Counted from the stretch's first letter, positions 28,515 through 38,533 are shown. The stretch: DNA of 64,000 nucleotides from Pseudoduganella ginsengisoli (GCF_009720865.1 NZ_WNLA01000001.1:620001-684000), one strand, 5' to 3'. Numbers and translations: made by a program. The notes: a model not told the origin generated them from the letters alone.

Positions 28515-31304
28515 ATGGACGATCATGGCTATACCACGCTACTGGAACAGCTTAATACCAGCCACCGTCCACTAAGGCTGAGACTCTGCCTGGCGGACGG
28601 CGTGCACGACGACCTGCTGCTGCCCCATCAGGTCAGTGGTGTCACCGCGATATGCGACGGTATCGATCTGCGCGTTTACTGCGTCGCATTGGACGCCTGC
28701 ATTCCCCTGAAAACTTTCATCGGCGCGCCGGTTGAGCTGCAAATCGTCACAGATGAAGGCAATCTGCGCAGCATTTGCGGCATTGTCACCGAAGCCAGCC
28801 AGGGAGAAAGCGATGGCGGGCTCGCCACGTATCAGTTGGTGATGCGCGATGCGCTGTCGATCCTCGACCTCGATATGAACACCCGCGTATTCACAAATAC
28901 GACGGAGCTGAAAGTTATCGAGGCACTGGTCTTCGAAACCCGCTGCAAGATGCCACGCATAGCTGGCGCTTTTCACCTTGAAATTGATCAGTCGCTGGCT
29001 ATCCAAGAGCATCCTGCACGGGCGCAAATCATTCAGCATAACGAAAGCAGCGCGGCTTTTATCCGGCGCTTGTTGAAACGCCGCGGCATTTCGTGGTACT
29101 TCCGCGCAGGGCGCCCCCATATCAGCCCAGATCACGAGCACCCCCTGCCGAATTCAACTCCCTGCCACACCATGGTTTTATTCCATGATGCCAACCGGTT
29201 GCGCTCCAGTTCCGCCGGAAGCGTGCGCTTCCACCGTGACAGCGCAACCGAGCAACGCGACACGATTACAGCATGGGGTGGCATGCGCAAACTCAGCCGG
29301 GGCAGAACCTGTCGTTTCAGTTGGGACTACCGCAATCCATCCAGTCCGGGATACCTGACGCGGAGTGCCCAGACCATCATGAACCAGGGCGACTATGGCA
29401 ACTGGCTGGCACAGGGGCTGGAACACTATCTGGTGGAAGCGCCGCACATTGGCGGCGATTCCCGCGACCATGAGTCGCTGGCGCTATTACGCCAGGCCCG
29501 CGCGGACTTCGAATCCAAATGCTTTCATGCGGAAGGCGGCTTGCGCGACATCGGTCCTGGTGAATACTTCAGTCTCGATGGTCATCCTGAGCTCGATCGG
29601 CATGCCGACAGTGAGCGCCAGTTTATCGTCATCGCACAGCACATCACTGCCCGCAATAATCTGCCCAAGGGCATTGATATGCGCGTGGAACGGTTGTTTG
29701 CACGCAGCCGCTGGAACATTGATACCGCAGCTCTGCCCGCAGCTACCCCGGGTGATACCCTCTACGGCCTGTGCTACCTGACCAGGCTCACGTGCGTGCG
29801 GCGTGGCATACGCTTCGCTCCCGCGTACGATCCCCAAGCCGACCTTCCTCATCCGCAAATGCAAAGTGCCGTCGTGGCAGGACCTCCGGGCGAAGATGTG
29901 CATTGCGACGAATTCGGACGGGTCAAGGTGCAATTTACCGGCACCATGGCACGAACTGATAGCAAGACCTCAGCCTGGGTGCGGGTGGCAAGCAGTTGGG
30001 CCGGCAATATCGGTACCCAGCGGAACAATCTTGGCATGTTGAATCTGCCCCGTGCCGGTACCGAAGTGTTACTGGCATTTCTGGGCGGTGATCCCGATAA
30101 GCCCATCATCATCGCGCAACTGTACAACGCCGAAGCACTGCCACCTCGCCTCGGCATGGCAGGCTTGCCCGATAACCGCTATCTGTCCGGCATGAAAAGC
30201 CGGGAAATACGTGGCCTACGTGCCAACCAGCTTCGCTTTGACGACACGCCCGGACAAATCAGCGCACAGTTAAGCAGTGAGCATGGCCTCAGTGAACTGA
30301 ACCTGGGCTGGCTGGCCCAGCCTCGTGACAAGGGTCCCGCGATGGCACGTGGCGAAGGCGTCGAGCTACGTACCAATGAACATCTGGCGCTGCGGGCAGG
30401 CAAAGGCATGCTGCTGTCAGCATGGCAAAGCCTTAAGCGCAATGACCGGCAGTTGGACCGCGCTGACTACCTCGCGCTGATGGAAGAATGCCTGGAACTA
30501 TTCCGTTCACTCGGCCAGCATGCTGCCGGACATCAGGCACTGCCGCTTGATGTGCAGGCGCAGGACAAATTGACATCCTCGTTCAAGCAGTGGGAAAACG
30601 GCAGTAACACCGCCCCGAAAGGCCATGAAGGAGGAGCGCCAGTGATTGGTTTAACCGCTCCTGACGGCATCAGCTTTGCCACATCAAAGACCATCGTTAC
30701 CTATGCAGCCGCCAATATCGATACGGTCGCCCAGCAACATTTGCAGCTCACCTCCGGCCAGCGCTTTAACGTCAATGCAGGCAAAGGCATTTCACTATTT
30801 TCACACCACGATGGACTCAGGGCCATCGCGCATTTCGGCAAGCTGCTGGTGCAGAGCCAGCATGATGATACCGACGTGAATGCGGCGAAATCACTGCGGC
30901 TGACGGCTACCGAAGGCAAGCTGACTGCAATGGCGCCAACCATCGAGCTCATTTGCGAAGACGGATCCTTCATCCGGCTGGGTGATGGCATAACGCTCGG
31001 TAGCGACAAGCCGCTCAAGTTCAACGCGCCACGCTTTGTGTTCAACGATCCGGAATCCATGGAGGCGCAATTCCCGGCTTTTGAAGAAGGACAGGCCAGC
31101 GAACAATTCACGACGCGCTACCGGGGCGGCACTTTTGCAGATGGCGAAACGGAAGACGATGTAGCCCCCAACCAGCAACTGGACTTGTTATTTGATGACG
31201 GCAGCGAACTGCAGGCCAGGACGGATAGCGGCGGCAAGGCTGAAGAAATTCTACGCGACGCCATGAAGCTGGTGAAGGTAACCGTATCGACCAAAGGGGA
31301 ATGA
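28515..31304 (+). CDS. vgrG: T6SS spike protein VgrG (second copy)
   Basis: 929 aa from ATG 28515 (GAGG 6 nt upstream; an earlier in-frame ATG would add 16 residues). The gp27-like module (RLRLCLADGVHDDLLLPHQVSG...), gp5-like OB module (DEFGRVKVQFTGTMAR, WVRVASSWAG, NLPRAGTEVLLAFLGGDPDKP) and DUF2345 region (ALRAGKGMLLSAWQSLK) are in order. The C-terminus QLDLLFDDGSELQARTDSGG resembles a transthyretin-like cargo domain. It differs widely from the VgrG at 8819-11593. The lipase gene starts 1 nt after its stop, pointing to direct loading of that effector. Confidence 0.95.
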   Translation: MDDHGYTTLLEQLNTSHRPLRLRLCLADGVHDDLLLPHQVSGVTAICDGIDLRVYCVALDACIPLKTFIGAPVELQIVTDEGNLRSICGIVTEASQGESDGGLATYQLVMRDALSILDLDMNTRVFTNTTELKVIEALVFETRCKMPRIAGAFHLEIDQSLAIQEHPARAQIIQHNESSAAFIRRLLKRRGISWYFRAGRPHISPDHEHPLPNSTPCHTMVLFHDANRLRSSSAGSVRFHRDSATEQRDTITAWGGMRKLSRGRTCRFSWDYRNPSSPGYLTRSAQTIMNQGDYGNWLAQGLEHYLVEAPHIGGDSRDHESLALLRQARADFESKCFHAEGGLRDIGPGEYFSLDGHPELDRHADSERQFIVIAQHITARNNLPKGIDMRVERLFARSRWNIDTAALPAATPGDTLYGLCYLTRLTCVRRGIRFAPAYDPQADLPHPQMQSAVVAGPPGEDVHCDEFGRVKVQFTGTMARTDSKTSAWVRVASSWAGNIGTQRNNLGMLNLPRAGTEVLLAFLGGDPDKPIIIAQLYNAEALPPRLGMAGLPDNRYLSGMKSREIRGLRANQLRFDDTPGQISAQLSSEHGLSELNLGWLAQPRDKGPAMARGEGVELRTNEHLALRAGKGMLLSAWQSLKRNDRQLDRADYLALMEECLELFRSLGQHAAGHQALPLDVQAQDKLTSSFKQWENGSNTAPKGHEGGAPVIGLTAPDGISFATSKTIVTYAAANIDTVAQQHLQLTSGQRFNVNAGKGISLFSHHDGLRAIAHFGKLLVQSQHDDTDVNAAKSLRLTATEGKLTAMAPTIELICEDGSFIRLGDGITLGSDKPLKFNAPRFVFNDPESMEAQFPAFEEGQASEQFTTRYRGGTFADGETEDDVAPNQQLDLLFDDGSELQARTDSGGKAEEILRDAMKLVKVTVSTKGE

Positions 31305-31305
31305 C

Positions 31306-33531
31306 ATGGGACTGTATCCGCAACCCAAGCGCGCCAAGGGCAAGGCCACGTCTGTCCTGAAGGCTAATCGCACAGCCAACAAACCGGTCGATGTGAAGCG
31401 CAGTTTGCCGGGGAATATCATTGTTATCCATGGGGTCAACGATGTAGGAACCTCGTTTGACGCAGTCGAACTGGGGCTTTGCAAAGGACTGGAAGAACGG
31501 TTGCATCGCACGTTCAAGCCGGCCAGTTACCGGATGCCGGAGGCAGCGGATAAAGAGAAGCTGGAGCCTGACCCCGATGCGGTGTTTTTCAAGCGCAGTG
31601 TAGATGAAAACACAGACAGTCCGGTTATTCCGTTCTACTGGGGATATCGGGAGCTGGATAACAAGGTACGCATTCAACGCGGCCAATTTGTTGATCGCTA
31701 TGGCAACCGCCTCGATAAGGATAAGTCCAAGGGAGGCGGACCATTTGCCAATGCCACCAGCAATTTGCCTGATATGTGGAACAAAGGTTTTGGCACCGTG
31801 CCGATGGATGTCGGCGGCGATCCAGTTCGACCTCTGCTGAACTGTCCTGGGAGACTATACATGGTGCTGGCTGCGTCACGGCTCGCAGCATTGATTTCCA
31901 TGATCCGGGATTATGACGAAGGAGATACTGTTACAGTCGTCGCCCACAGCCAAGGCTGCCTGGTGACGTTATTGGCGCAAGCCATGCTGTCAGAGAAAGG
32001 ACTACGGCCCGCCGATACATTGATCTTGACGCACCCACCATACAGCTTGGTCGATACGTTTTCGTATGTATCGAAGGGCAGCAGCCATCTGACCGGAGGA
32101 AGTGATACCGTGATGGAACGTCATTATGCAAATCTGGGCGGGATGCAATGCTTGCATGCCCGCTTGCAGACACTTGCCAATATCGTGAGCTACGTTACCG
32201 GACGTAAGCCCACTCCATCTGAACCAGAATTCAATACGCTGACTGATCACAAACAGCATGATGGCGCTGTTGGTTCGCAATGGAATGCCGGGAGCGATCG
32301 CGATAATCGCGGCAAGGTCTATCTGTATTTCTGCCCGCAAGACATGACGGTGGCACTCGACAATATGCAAGGCATAGGCTGGCAAGGCGTGCCGGAATAT
32401 ATAACAGGCACGCAATGGGTCGCTACTCCCGGCAAGGATGAAAAATCAGAAAGATCCCTGAAGGCTCAAGACGTTACCCTGAACCCGTTGGAAAAACTGG
32501 GTAAAAGGTTCTTCCAGCGCGTATTTACCAACAAATTGCGAACCAGTCCCGCAAACCAGACGCCAGCCGCTGTACTGGTAGGGGCCAGACCTCCTTATGA
32601 CTATGCTTTGCGCGTCAAGGGGGAAGATGATCACGGGCATGTCGATAGCTCAGGGCGCAAACTACGGGCAAATTTTCCGGTGGCTACGTGGCCTATTGAT
32701 CCGCATGACAAGCCCCAAGATCAGCGAAATGGCATCCGCACAATCACTGGTGAAGAGTTACGCAAGCCTGTAGCTGCAGTCCTGAGCAACGCCAAAGAAA
32801 TCACGCCGCCAAACCGAGGCCCATGTGAAGAAGTCGACCCTATCGACGCTGCAATTGCAATTACCAGCGAGGGTGGTCGCAGGACATGGTTTGAGGACCA
32901 CCCCGACAAATCTGCAGGCGGCAGCGCTGCAATGGGAAGTGGGATGTCCACGACGGCAAGGATGATGCCCCCCGACGAGCGAAGGAAATTAACTGAGCAA
33001 TACAACAAGGCAAGAAATTGGGAAGGTGATGACCAGCGCTCTATCCTTGCCGCTGCCTACAAGGATGGGAAACTCAAGATCCAGGTACAGGAAAGCCCAA
33101 ATGAAGCCAGGAAGCGATGGCAGCATGAGGTGAGCGCGAAATCATTTCACGGCTCCATCATCGGGAACAAGGAAAATCATCAGCACGTAACCGCATACGA
33201 TGTCGCGATCGGACAGGGAAAGGCATCTACTGATCCGATGTTTTATGCGTATCTATGCGATGTGGCCGATTGGCGGCTGAAGAAACTTCGTAATGGAGAA
33301 ATGCTACGTCCTGGAATATTGTCATGGGAAAAATTTATAACTAAGCATTCATCATATTGGTCAATCGAACCGTCGTGGCGTAAAGATCTCATCGCTGGAA
33401 ATTCTAGCTACTACAGCTCAGGCACCTTGCCCGACCTGCCTTTGCCGGATGGCGGTCCATTATGGGAAATCGTTATTGCTGAGAGCGTCACCGGTAACCG
33501 AGTACTACCGAAAAATGAGGCCCGATCATGA
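31306..33531 (+). CDS. tle3: T6SS lipase effector, Tle3 family
   Basis: 741 aa without signal peptide. The alpha/beta-hydrolase core begins NIIVIHGVNDVGTSF (oxyanion-side HG) and has the nucleophile elbow A213-H-S215-Q-G217; the family consensus is GxSxG, so the first Gly is Ala here. The elbow is followed by LILTHPPYSLVDTFS. A conserved YFCPQDMTVALDNMQGIGWQGV holds a likely catalytic Asp. The C-terminal part matches the Tle3/DUF3274 type region (HGHVDSSG... AIAITSEGG). Such effectors attack phospholipids in the target periplasm. It sits between vgrG and the Tla3-like adaptor and overlaps the latter by 4 bp (ATGA). Confidence 0.87.
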   Translation: MGLYPQPKRAKGKATSVLKANRTANKPVDVKRSLPGNIIVIHGVNDVGTSFDAVELGLCKGLEERLHRTFKPASYRMPEAADKEKLEPDPDAVFFKRSVDENTDSPVIPFYWGYRELDNKVRIQRGQFVDRYGNRLDKDKSKGGGPFANATSNLPDMWNKGFGTVPMDVGGDPVRPLLNCPGRLYMVLAASRLAALISMIRDYDEGDTVTVVAHSQGCLVTLLAQAMLSEKGLRPADTLILTHPPYSLVDTFSYVSKGSSHLTGGSDTVMERHYANLGGMQCLHARLQTLANIVSYVTGRKPTPSEPEFNTLTDHKQHDGAVGSQWNAGSDRDNRGKVYLYFCPQDMTVALDNMQGIGWQGVPEYITGTQWVATPGKDEKSERSLKAQDVTLNPLEKLGKRFFQRVFTNKLRTSPANQTPAAVLVGARPPYDYALRVKGEDDHGHVDSSGRKLRANFPVATWPIDPHDKPQDQRNGIRTITGEELRKPVAAVLSNAKEITPPNRGPCEEVDPIDAAIAITSEGGRRTWFEDHPDKSAGGSAAMGSGMSTTARMMPPDERRKLTEQYNKARNWEGDDQRSILAAAYKDGKLKIQVQESPNEARKRWQHEVSAKSFHGSIIGNKENHQHVTAYDVAIGQGKASTDPMFYAYLCDVADWRLKKLRNGEMLRPGILSWEKFITKHSSYWSIEPSWRKDLIAGNSSYYSSGTLPDLPLPDGGPLWEIVIAESVTGNRVLPKNEARS

Positions 33532-35309
33532 GCGAAATTCACAGCCTCGGGTCGGTTCCACTCTTTATTTTCAGTAACTTTCTTCCCGAAACCATGCTGA
33601 TCGTGCTTGCTGCATTGGCTATATTCGGGCTGTTTCAACTTGCCCGCGCCACGCTAACTTCCCCGGAGCTCAAGATGGCATTGATACGCTGGATTGAATT
33701 GATTCTTTTTGTAGGGGCTGCATTCGCAATCGGCTTTCTGATCGTCGCCGCCAACGCGAGAGCGAAAGAAAAGCAAGCGGAAAAACTTCATGACGAACTG
33801 CAGGCAGCGCTGACGCACCAACAACAACTCACCGCCAAGAATGAAAAAGAACGAACTGAATATGTGCTGGAGATAATCAACTTGGGAATTTCTCTGGACA
33901 AACACAGACAAAACAAAGTGTGGGATGCGCTACAGAAAGGTGGGCCTTATTCAAGCATCAGGGAATTGGATCCCAAAAAATATGCTTGGAGCGACACCGA
34001 TAAAATGGGCATCAGTGGAGGACGCATACTCGATGCCTTTGAAAATGCCGCAAAATCCACGCCTATGTACTGGGGCTTGCCATCATTTTATGCCGGTGCA
34101 CCATCTTATGTGCTACCAAAAGATCCCGTAATGGGCCTTGCAGGCAACACACAAGGTACAGGACTCTCCTTCCATCTATGGGTCAACGGCGCGTGGAAAC
34201 TTGCCGAACGGCCGGACCGCTTGCTGGAGCAAGTGTTTGATTTTTTTGATCAGTACCCGGATGTGCCATTCGTCGTGCTGACAGCAGACGACAGCTATTC
34301 GTACCGGGACCAATCACTTCCGCCCGGCACTCCCAGCCTGGTAAAGGATGGCTATTACGTTCCTGCGATGCCCGACGCCGCCGCTGTCTTTATTCTCGCG
34401 CGCCGGGAACGGGTCGAGCCGCTTCGTCCTTATGCATGGTACGACTTGGACGACAATTTTTTGCAATGGGAATTCCGCCAAATGTATTACAAATTGATGG
34501 ATTCCATTCCAACCAATGCCACATATGGTTATGGAACAAAAATCGCTCGTCCACCGACCTCGACCGAGTGGCTCCACGCTGCCGCTGTCTTCGCAAAGAA
34601 CCCTGAAGCCCATCCGGAAGGACACGACGAGTTTCTTACAAAGATGACGGCATACCGGAATAAACCACCCAAATCATGGAAACCCACACCCTGGTTTCCC
34701 ATCCCTTGGACGTCCGGCCAGTTAAGTGCCTTCGATAGCCTACCCACCCTCGGCTATCTGCACCGCCCGGTTTTCATCCCCTTCCGTGATGCCGACGGCA
34801 ACCCCGTCAAACGCCGCGACCAGCGCCAGCAAATCATCATGGCAGGCTGGCAGCAAGCCTTGCAAACACTGCCTGATTCCGGACGCGAAAAAGGCCCAGC
34901 TCGCATCATTGCCGGCACCAATAACAACAAAGACCAGTTAATCATGCTCACCACCATGCTGCATCAATACGAACACGCCGGTGGCCCCGCCTTCGACATC
35001 ACCAAAACCGCGCAATTCATCGATACCGACCGCCGCCTCGGCAACACGGGGGCGGCGACCTTCTTCATGCAAATGGCGTTGGGTATGATGGGCAGCTACA
35101 AGGAGGGCGGCGTTAGCGCAGCTATCAACCTGCGGGATCCAGATGAAGCCAGCATCGTATTGATCAGCCCAGCGCCGGATGAAAAGCGCAGATTGCAGCG
35201 GGATCCATTTGTCCACGACGTCCAGCCACAAATTGATCCAGACAATTACAAGGCCCCTTCTGTTGAAGCGCTACTACAAGCACAACAGGCCGGAGTGGCC
35301 AATAAATAA
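33528..35309 (+). CDS. tla3: DUF2875 protein, Tla3-like T6SS lipase adaptor
   Basis: 593 aa. Two hydrophobic helices at ~18-38 and ~50-74 are followed by a charged coiled coil (~78-112) and a long soluble domain with DALQKGGPYSSIRELDP, PFVVLTADDSYSYRD, YLHRPVFIPFRDADG and the C-terminal GATFFMQMALGMMGSYKEGG. This is the DUF2875 family; its member Tla3 in enteroaggregative E. coli loads Tle3 on VgrG. The order vgrG-tle3-tla3-PAAR matches that role. The membrane helices here raise the alternative that it also protects the producer. Confidence 0.85.
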   Translation: MSEIHSLGSVPLFIFSNFLPETMLIVLAALAIFGLFQLARATLTSPELKMALIRWIELILFVGAAFAIGFLIVAANARAKEKQAEKLHDELQAALTHQQQLTAKNEKERTEYVLEIINLGISLDKHRQNKVWDALQKGGPYSSIRELDPKKYAWSDTDKMGISGGRILDAFENAAKSTPMYWGLPSFYAGAPSYVLPKDPVMGLAGNTQGTGLSFHLWVNGAWKLAERPDRLLEQVFDFFDQYPDVPFVVLTADDSYSYRDQSLPPGTPSLVKDGYYVPAMPDAAAVFILARRERVEPLRPYAWYDLDDNFLQWEFRQMYYKLMDSIPTNATYGYGTKIARPPTSTEWLHAAAVFAKNPEAHPEGHDEFLTKMTAYRNKPPKSWKPTPWFPIPWTSGQLSAFDSLPTLGYLHRPVFIPFRDADGNPVKRRDQRQQIIMAGWQQALQTLPDSGREKGPARIIAGTNNNKDQLIMLTTMLHQYEHAGGPAFDITKTAQFIDTDRRLGNTGAATFFMQMALGMMGSYKEGGVSAAINLRDPDEASIVLISPAPDEKRRLQRDPFVHDVQPQIDPDNYKAPSVEALLQAQQAGVANK

Positions 35310-35337
35310 GTAACCCCACACGCAAACAGGAGCCATC

Positions 35338-35604
35338 ATGCGCAACGTCATCCGCCTCGGCGACGACACGTCACACGGCGGCAAAGTGATTCAATGCAGT
35401 CTCACACATTTCACCATCGATGGCATTCCCGTGGCCTGCGAAGGCGACACCTGTACCTGTCCCATCCCCGGCCATTGCGGATGCAAGATCATCAGCGGCT
35501 CTCCGCGCCATACTGTCAACGGAAAGCGGCTGGCATTTGACGGCGACAAAACCAGTTGTGGCGCCGTGCTGATCGCCAGCCGAGATAACTTCAGCACGGC
35601 TTAG
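35338..35604 (+). CDS. PAAR-domain T6SS spike tip protein (second copy)
   Basis: 88 aa with AGGAG 6-7 nt before ATG. The PAAR pattern is clear: NVIRLGDDTSHGGKVIQCS, IDGIPVACEGDTCTCPIPGHCGCKIISGSPRHTVNGKRLAFDGDKTSCGA. Many Cys and His residues could bind a metal at the tip. It closes the vgrG-tle3-tla3-PAAR operon, ending 3 bp from the convergent M64 gene. Confidence 0.92.
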   Translation: MRNVIRLGDDTSHGGKVIQCSLTHFTIDGIPVACEGDTCTCPIPGHCGCKIISGSPRHTVNGKRLAFDGDKTSCGAVLIASRDNFSTA

Positions 35605-35607
35605 GTC

Positions 35608-37029
35608 TTATTTCGCTGGGCGGGAATACAAATCAATCGTCTGATTCACCGCCTCCTTGCACACCGCGCAGAACTTCTCGCTGCGGTCGAACATCAGGCA
35701 CTGCTGCGCCGGGCGGTAATATCCCGTCGCTTCATAATTCGCCCCCTCAAACGCGCCCACGGCATCCTTGTTGGGCGCCGTCGAAAACAGTTTATTCGTA
35801 TACGCCAGGTCTTCCTTGAACAGCGCGCTCATTTCCGATTCCGGACGGTTGTCCTTGCGCAGCGCGGCGCGGGTCTTTTGGTAGGCGCGCGAATGTTCTT
35901 CGTAGGTGGCTTTCGGCCATGGCGTCGGCAGCGCTGTGCCGGGCGTCACCAAGTGCTTCCACTTCAGTTTGGACGGATCTTTCAGCGCCGTGGCATTCGG
36001 TTCCCACGGTTCCGGACGGTCCGCACCACCCGATGCATACGCCACCGGCGACGTGTAGTACTCGTCCGCCAGGCCCGCGAAGTGGTGGCCGAATTCGTGC
36101 ACGAACAGGTAATTGGCCCAGTCGCTGTTGGCGGCCGCCGTGCTGAACTGGCCATAAATGCCGCCACCGCCGTACGTGTCGTTGTTGACGAGGATTTCAA
36201 TGAATTCGTACGGCGCATGCTGGGCGATTTCACGCAGCGCGCGGTTGTCCAGGGTCAGCACGTAACGCTCGCTGCCAAAGATGTCGTAGCGGGTGCCCAG
36301 CGCGGATGCGTGATACTGGCCCGTCGATGGGCGCGACACGCCCGATTCCTGCGTCGGCACGGCGATGCCCCATACGTTGAAGTCTTTCGCACGCTCCTTG
36401 AATGGCGATACGGAGAAAAGGTAATCGGCCAGCTTGCGCGCGCTTTGCTCGAACTTCGGCATGTCCGCCTTCGTGTAACCATCGCCAAGGATCAGCAAAT
36501 CCACTTTGTCGCCGGGCGCGCCATTGACGCGGATGGGAATCGGCTTGGCGGGCGCGGGATCCTGCTTGCGCACGACATCCTGTGCATCCGTATCGACGTC
36601 CACGCTCCACACGATGGAAAACTGGTTGCGCTCATCGCGCTTCAGGATGCGCACGCGCACCGGACGGTCCGGCTTCGGGAAGCGCACAGATTCCTGGAAA
36701 CCGCGCGTGACCTTTTGCGCCTCATCCGTCGTGCGCCACTCGCCAAAGATGGTGGAAAAGCCCCGCGTGTACAGCACGTCGCCCGTCTTGGCATCGACCA
36801 CTTCCACCTTGTTGACGCCACGGTCCGTGTCATCAATATTGCGCGACAAATTGCCGGCCCATGGCAGCGGCTCGATGACGACGCGGTCGATCGCATATTG
36901 TTCGGCCAGCGCATTCCCGCTGTGCAGGTAGTCGACGCGGACGGTAGCGGGAGGATTTGCAGAGGCGGCAGCAGCGAAAGAACATGCTGCCAAGGCGGAG
37001 GCCATTGCGGCCTTCAAGAAGGTGGTCAT
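35608..37029 (-). CDS. Secreted zinc metallopeptidase, M64 family
   Basis: 473 aa with a signal peptide (MASALAACSFAAAASA). The zinc site HEFGHHFAGLADEY is the M64 (IgA-peptidase-like) HExxHxxGLxDEY signature. Upstream LLILGDGYTKADMPKF is also typical of the family. An N-terminal beta domain of ~130 residues precedes the catalytic part, and a Cys-rich tail (QCLMFDRSEKFCAVCKEAV) follows. It likely degrades proteins outside the cell. The ATG is preceded by AGGA and by a strong hairpin at 37049-37075. Confidence 0.93.
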   Translation of the reverse strand: MTTFLKAAMASALAACSFAAAASANPPATVRVDYLHSGNALAEQYAIDRVVIEPLPWAGNLSRNIDDTDRGVNKVEVVDAKTGDVLYTRGFSTIFGEWRTTDEAQKVTRGFQESVRFPKPDRPVRVRILKRDERNQFSIVWSVDVDTDAQDVVRKQDPAPAKPIPIRVNGAPGDKVDLLILGDGYTKADMPKFEQSARKLADYLFSVSPFKERAKDFNVWGIAVPTQESGVSRPSTGQYHASALGTRYDIFGSERYVLTLDNRALREIAQHAPYEFIEILVNNDTYGGGGIYGQFSTAAANSDWANYLFVHEFGHHFAGLADEYYTSPVAYASGGADRPEPWEPNATALKDPSKLKWKHLVTPGTALPTPWPKATYEEHSRAYQKTRAALRKDNRPESEMSALFKEDLAYTNKLFSTAPNKDAVGAFEGANYEATGYYRPAQQCLMFDRSEKFCAVCKEAVNQTIDLYSRPAK

Positions 37030-37048
37030 GGGGCGGAATCCTGATCAT

Positions 37049-37075
37049 GAATGTTGGCTAAGGTGGCCAACATTC
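37049..37075 (-). terminator. Strong hairpin between cyanophycinase and M64 genes
   Basis: Perfect 10-bp arms GAATGTTGGC/GCCAACATTC with a 7-nt loop, 19 nt after the cyanophycinase stop and 19 nt before the M64 ATG on the bottom strand. There is no T-run. It may be a weak terminator or a 5' mRNA structure controlling M64. Confidence 0.45.
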
Positions 37076-37094
37076 TAATTCCGCCACCGCCGAA

Positions 37095-38354
37095 TTAATT
37101 CTTGTATTTATACAGCGGACGTTGCACTTCTATGGGACGAATGTCCAGGCGCAGGTTCAGGATCGAATAGTTGTCCGACACGGACGACAGGTAGCCTTCA
37201 CTTTCCAGCGTCTTCGAGAAGCGGAATTCAAAGCCCACTTCCGGCGAGGTGCCGCGCGGATCGCCCGAGGCAATACCAATCGCGTCTTGCTGGTCGCTGT
37301 CGATCAACCGTTCCATCAAGTCGCTGACGGCGCTATTGCCGAGGATATCGTTGCTGAACACGGGACCGCGGCGCGCCGGGCGCGTGTTATCGAGGCGTCC
37401 GTCCGCCTTGTCCGGCGCCGGCGTGAAAACCTTGGTGGCGATGTTGAAGCGGTCGCCCCGGTCCAGGTAGCTGATCAAGACATTGCTGACATTGAAGGCG
37501 CTGGCGTCGGAATCCATCGTGGCGCGCGACAAGTCCAGCAGCAGCGCGCCCTTGTAGCCGACGATTTCCACTTCGCGCTTGCTGTTGACCACCATCGCAC
37601 TGTTTTCATCGATCCCCAGGCCCAGTTGATAGCCCTTCTTCAGCATCACAGGGATCATGCGGGCAAAGCGGCCACGGATCAGCAAGTGCTGGTCGACGAA
37701 AATATCGTCGCCAATAAAGCCCAGGCCCGGCGCAATATCCTTGCCGTCCGCTACGCCTTCCTGCAAGGTCGCCAATACGCGGCGCGCGTCATAAAACATG
37801 GTGCTGCTCATGATGGCGGCGCCCGCGCTGGTGCCGGCAATCACGCCGCCACGGCGGTAAATGTCCCAGATCGCATCCAGCGCCGCGGTGCGCGTGCCGT
37901 CCGGGCGTACCAGCGCCTGCGTAATACGGCCCTGGTCGCCACCGGCAAAATACACGCCGCCGGCGCGGCGCACGCGGTCCGCCAGGGTCATGTCATCGGC
38001 GGCCTTGCGGTAATCGCTGTTGGCCAGTTTCACGGCAATCGGCACCAGAAACGGGTCGGCGCCATAGCGCTTCAGATAACCCATGATGGACTGGCCCGTG
38101 CGCTCCGGTGCGCCGGCGGCAGACGGGAATACGGCAATGCGGGCGCCTTTGCCGCCTGCCAGTTGGACGATGCGCTGCCAGATATCGGCATTATCGCCAC
38201 GCAAGCCGCCGCCAATAATCACCAGCGATCCTTTGGGTTCTGGCGGATCCGCCGCCTGCGCAGTCGCCAACGATAACCAGATCAGTGCCAATCCCGCCAT
38301 ACAGCACCTCAAATTCGACTTCAAATTACTGAAAACTTGCTTCAATGCGCCCAT
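37095..38354 (-). CDS. Secreted cyanophycinase (S51 family)
   Basis: 419 aa from ATG 38354 (weak GGA upstream; ATG 38366 is an alternative). A signal peptide is visible (CCMAGLALIWLSLATAQAA). The peptidase core shows GSLVIIGGGLRGDN, FPSAAG, GVYFAGGDQGRITQAL and the nucleophile Ser in VIAGTSAGAAIMS, the S51 signature. The C-terminal ~130 residues are an extension. Cyanophycinases cut cyanophycin (poly-Asp-Arg) into beta-Asp-Arg; the exported form resembles CphE-type enzymes used to scavenge the polymer from other bacteria. Confidence 0.9.
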   Translation of the reverse strand: MGALKQVFSNLKSNLRCCMAGLALIWLSLATAQAADPPEPKGSLVIIGGGLRGDNADIWQRIVQLAGGKGARIAVFPSAAGAPERTGQSIMGYLKRYGADPFLVPIAVKLANSDYRKAADDMTLADRVRRAGGVYFAGGDQGRITQALVRPDGTRTAALDAIWDIYRRGGVIAGTSAGAAIMSSTMFYDARRVLATLQEGVADGKDIAPGLGFIGDDIFVDQHLLIRGRFARMIPVMLKKGYQLGLGIDENSAMVVNSKREVEIVGYKGALLLDLSRATMDSDASAFNVSNVLISYLDRGDRFNIATKVFTPAPDKADGRLDNTRPARRGPVFSNDILGNSAVSDLMERLIDSDQQDAIGIASGDPRGTSPEVGFEFRFSKTLESEGYLSSVSDNYSILNLRLDIRPIEVQRPLYKYKN

Positions 38355-38533
38355 GTTGCAATCCATTCGCTGAGGAAGAAGGCAAAATGCGTGCATTCTG
38401 CCGTACAGTTTCCAAATATACAGCAAAGCAGCCTCCGCCAGCACCTGCATGACCGTCCGAAACGACTCGCCACGGGCATGGTGGGGACGGCATAATGAGT
38501 GCCCTGATTGCAATCATCTATACAGGTCCGACC

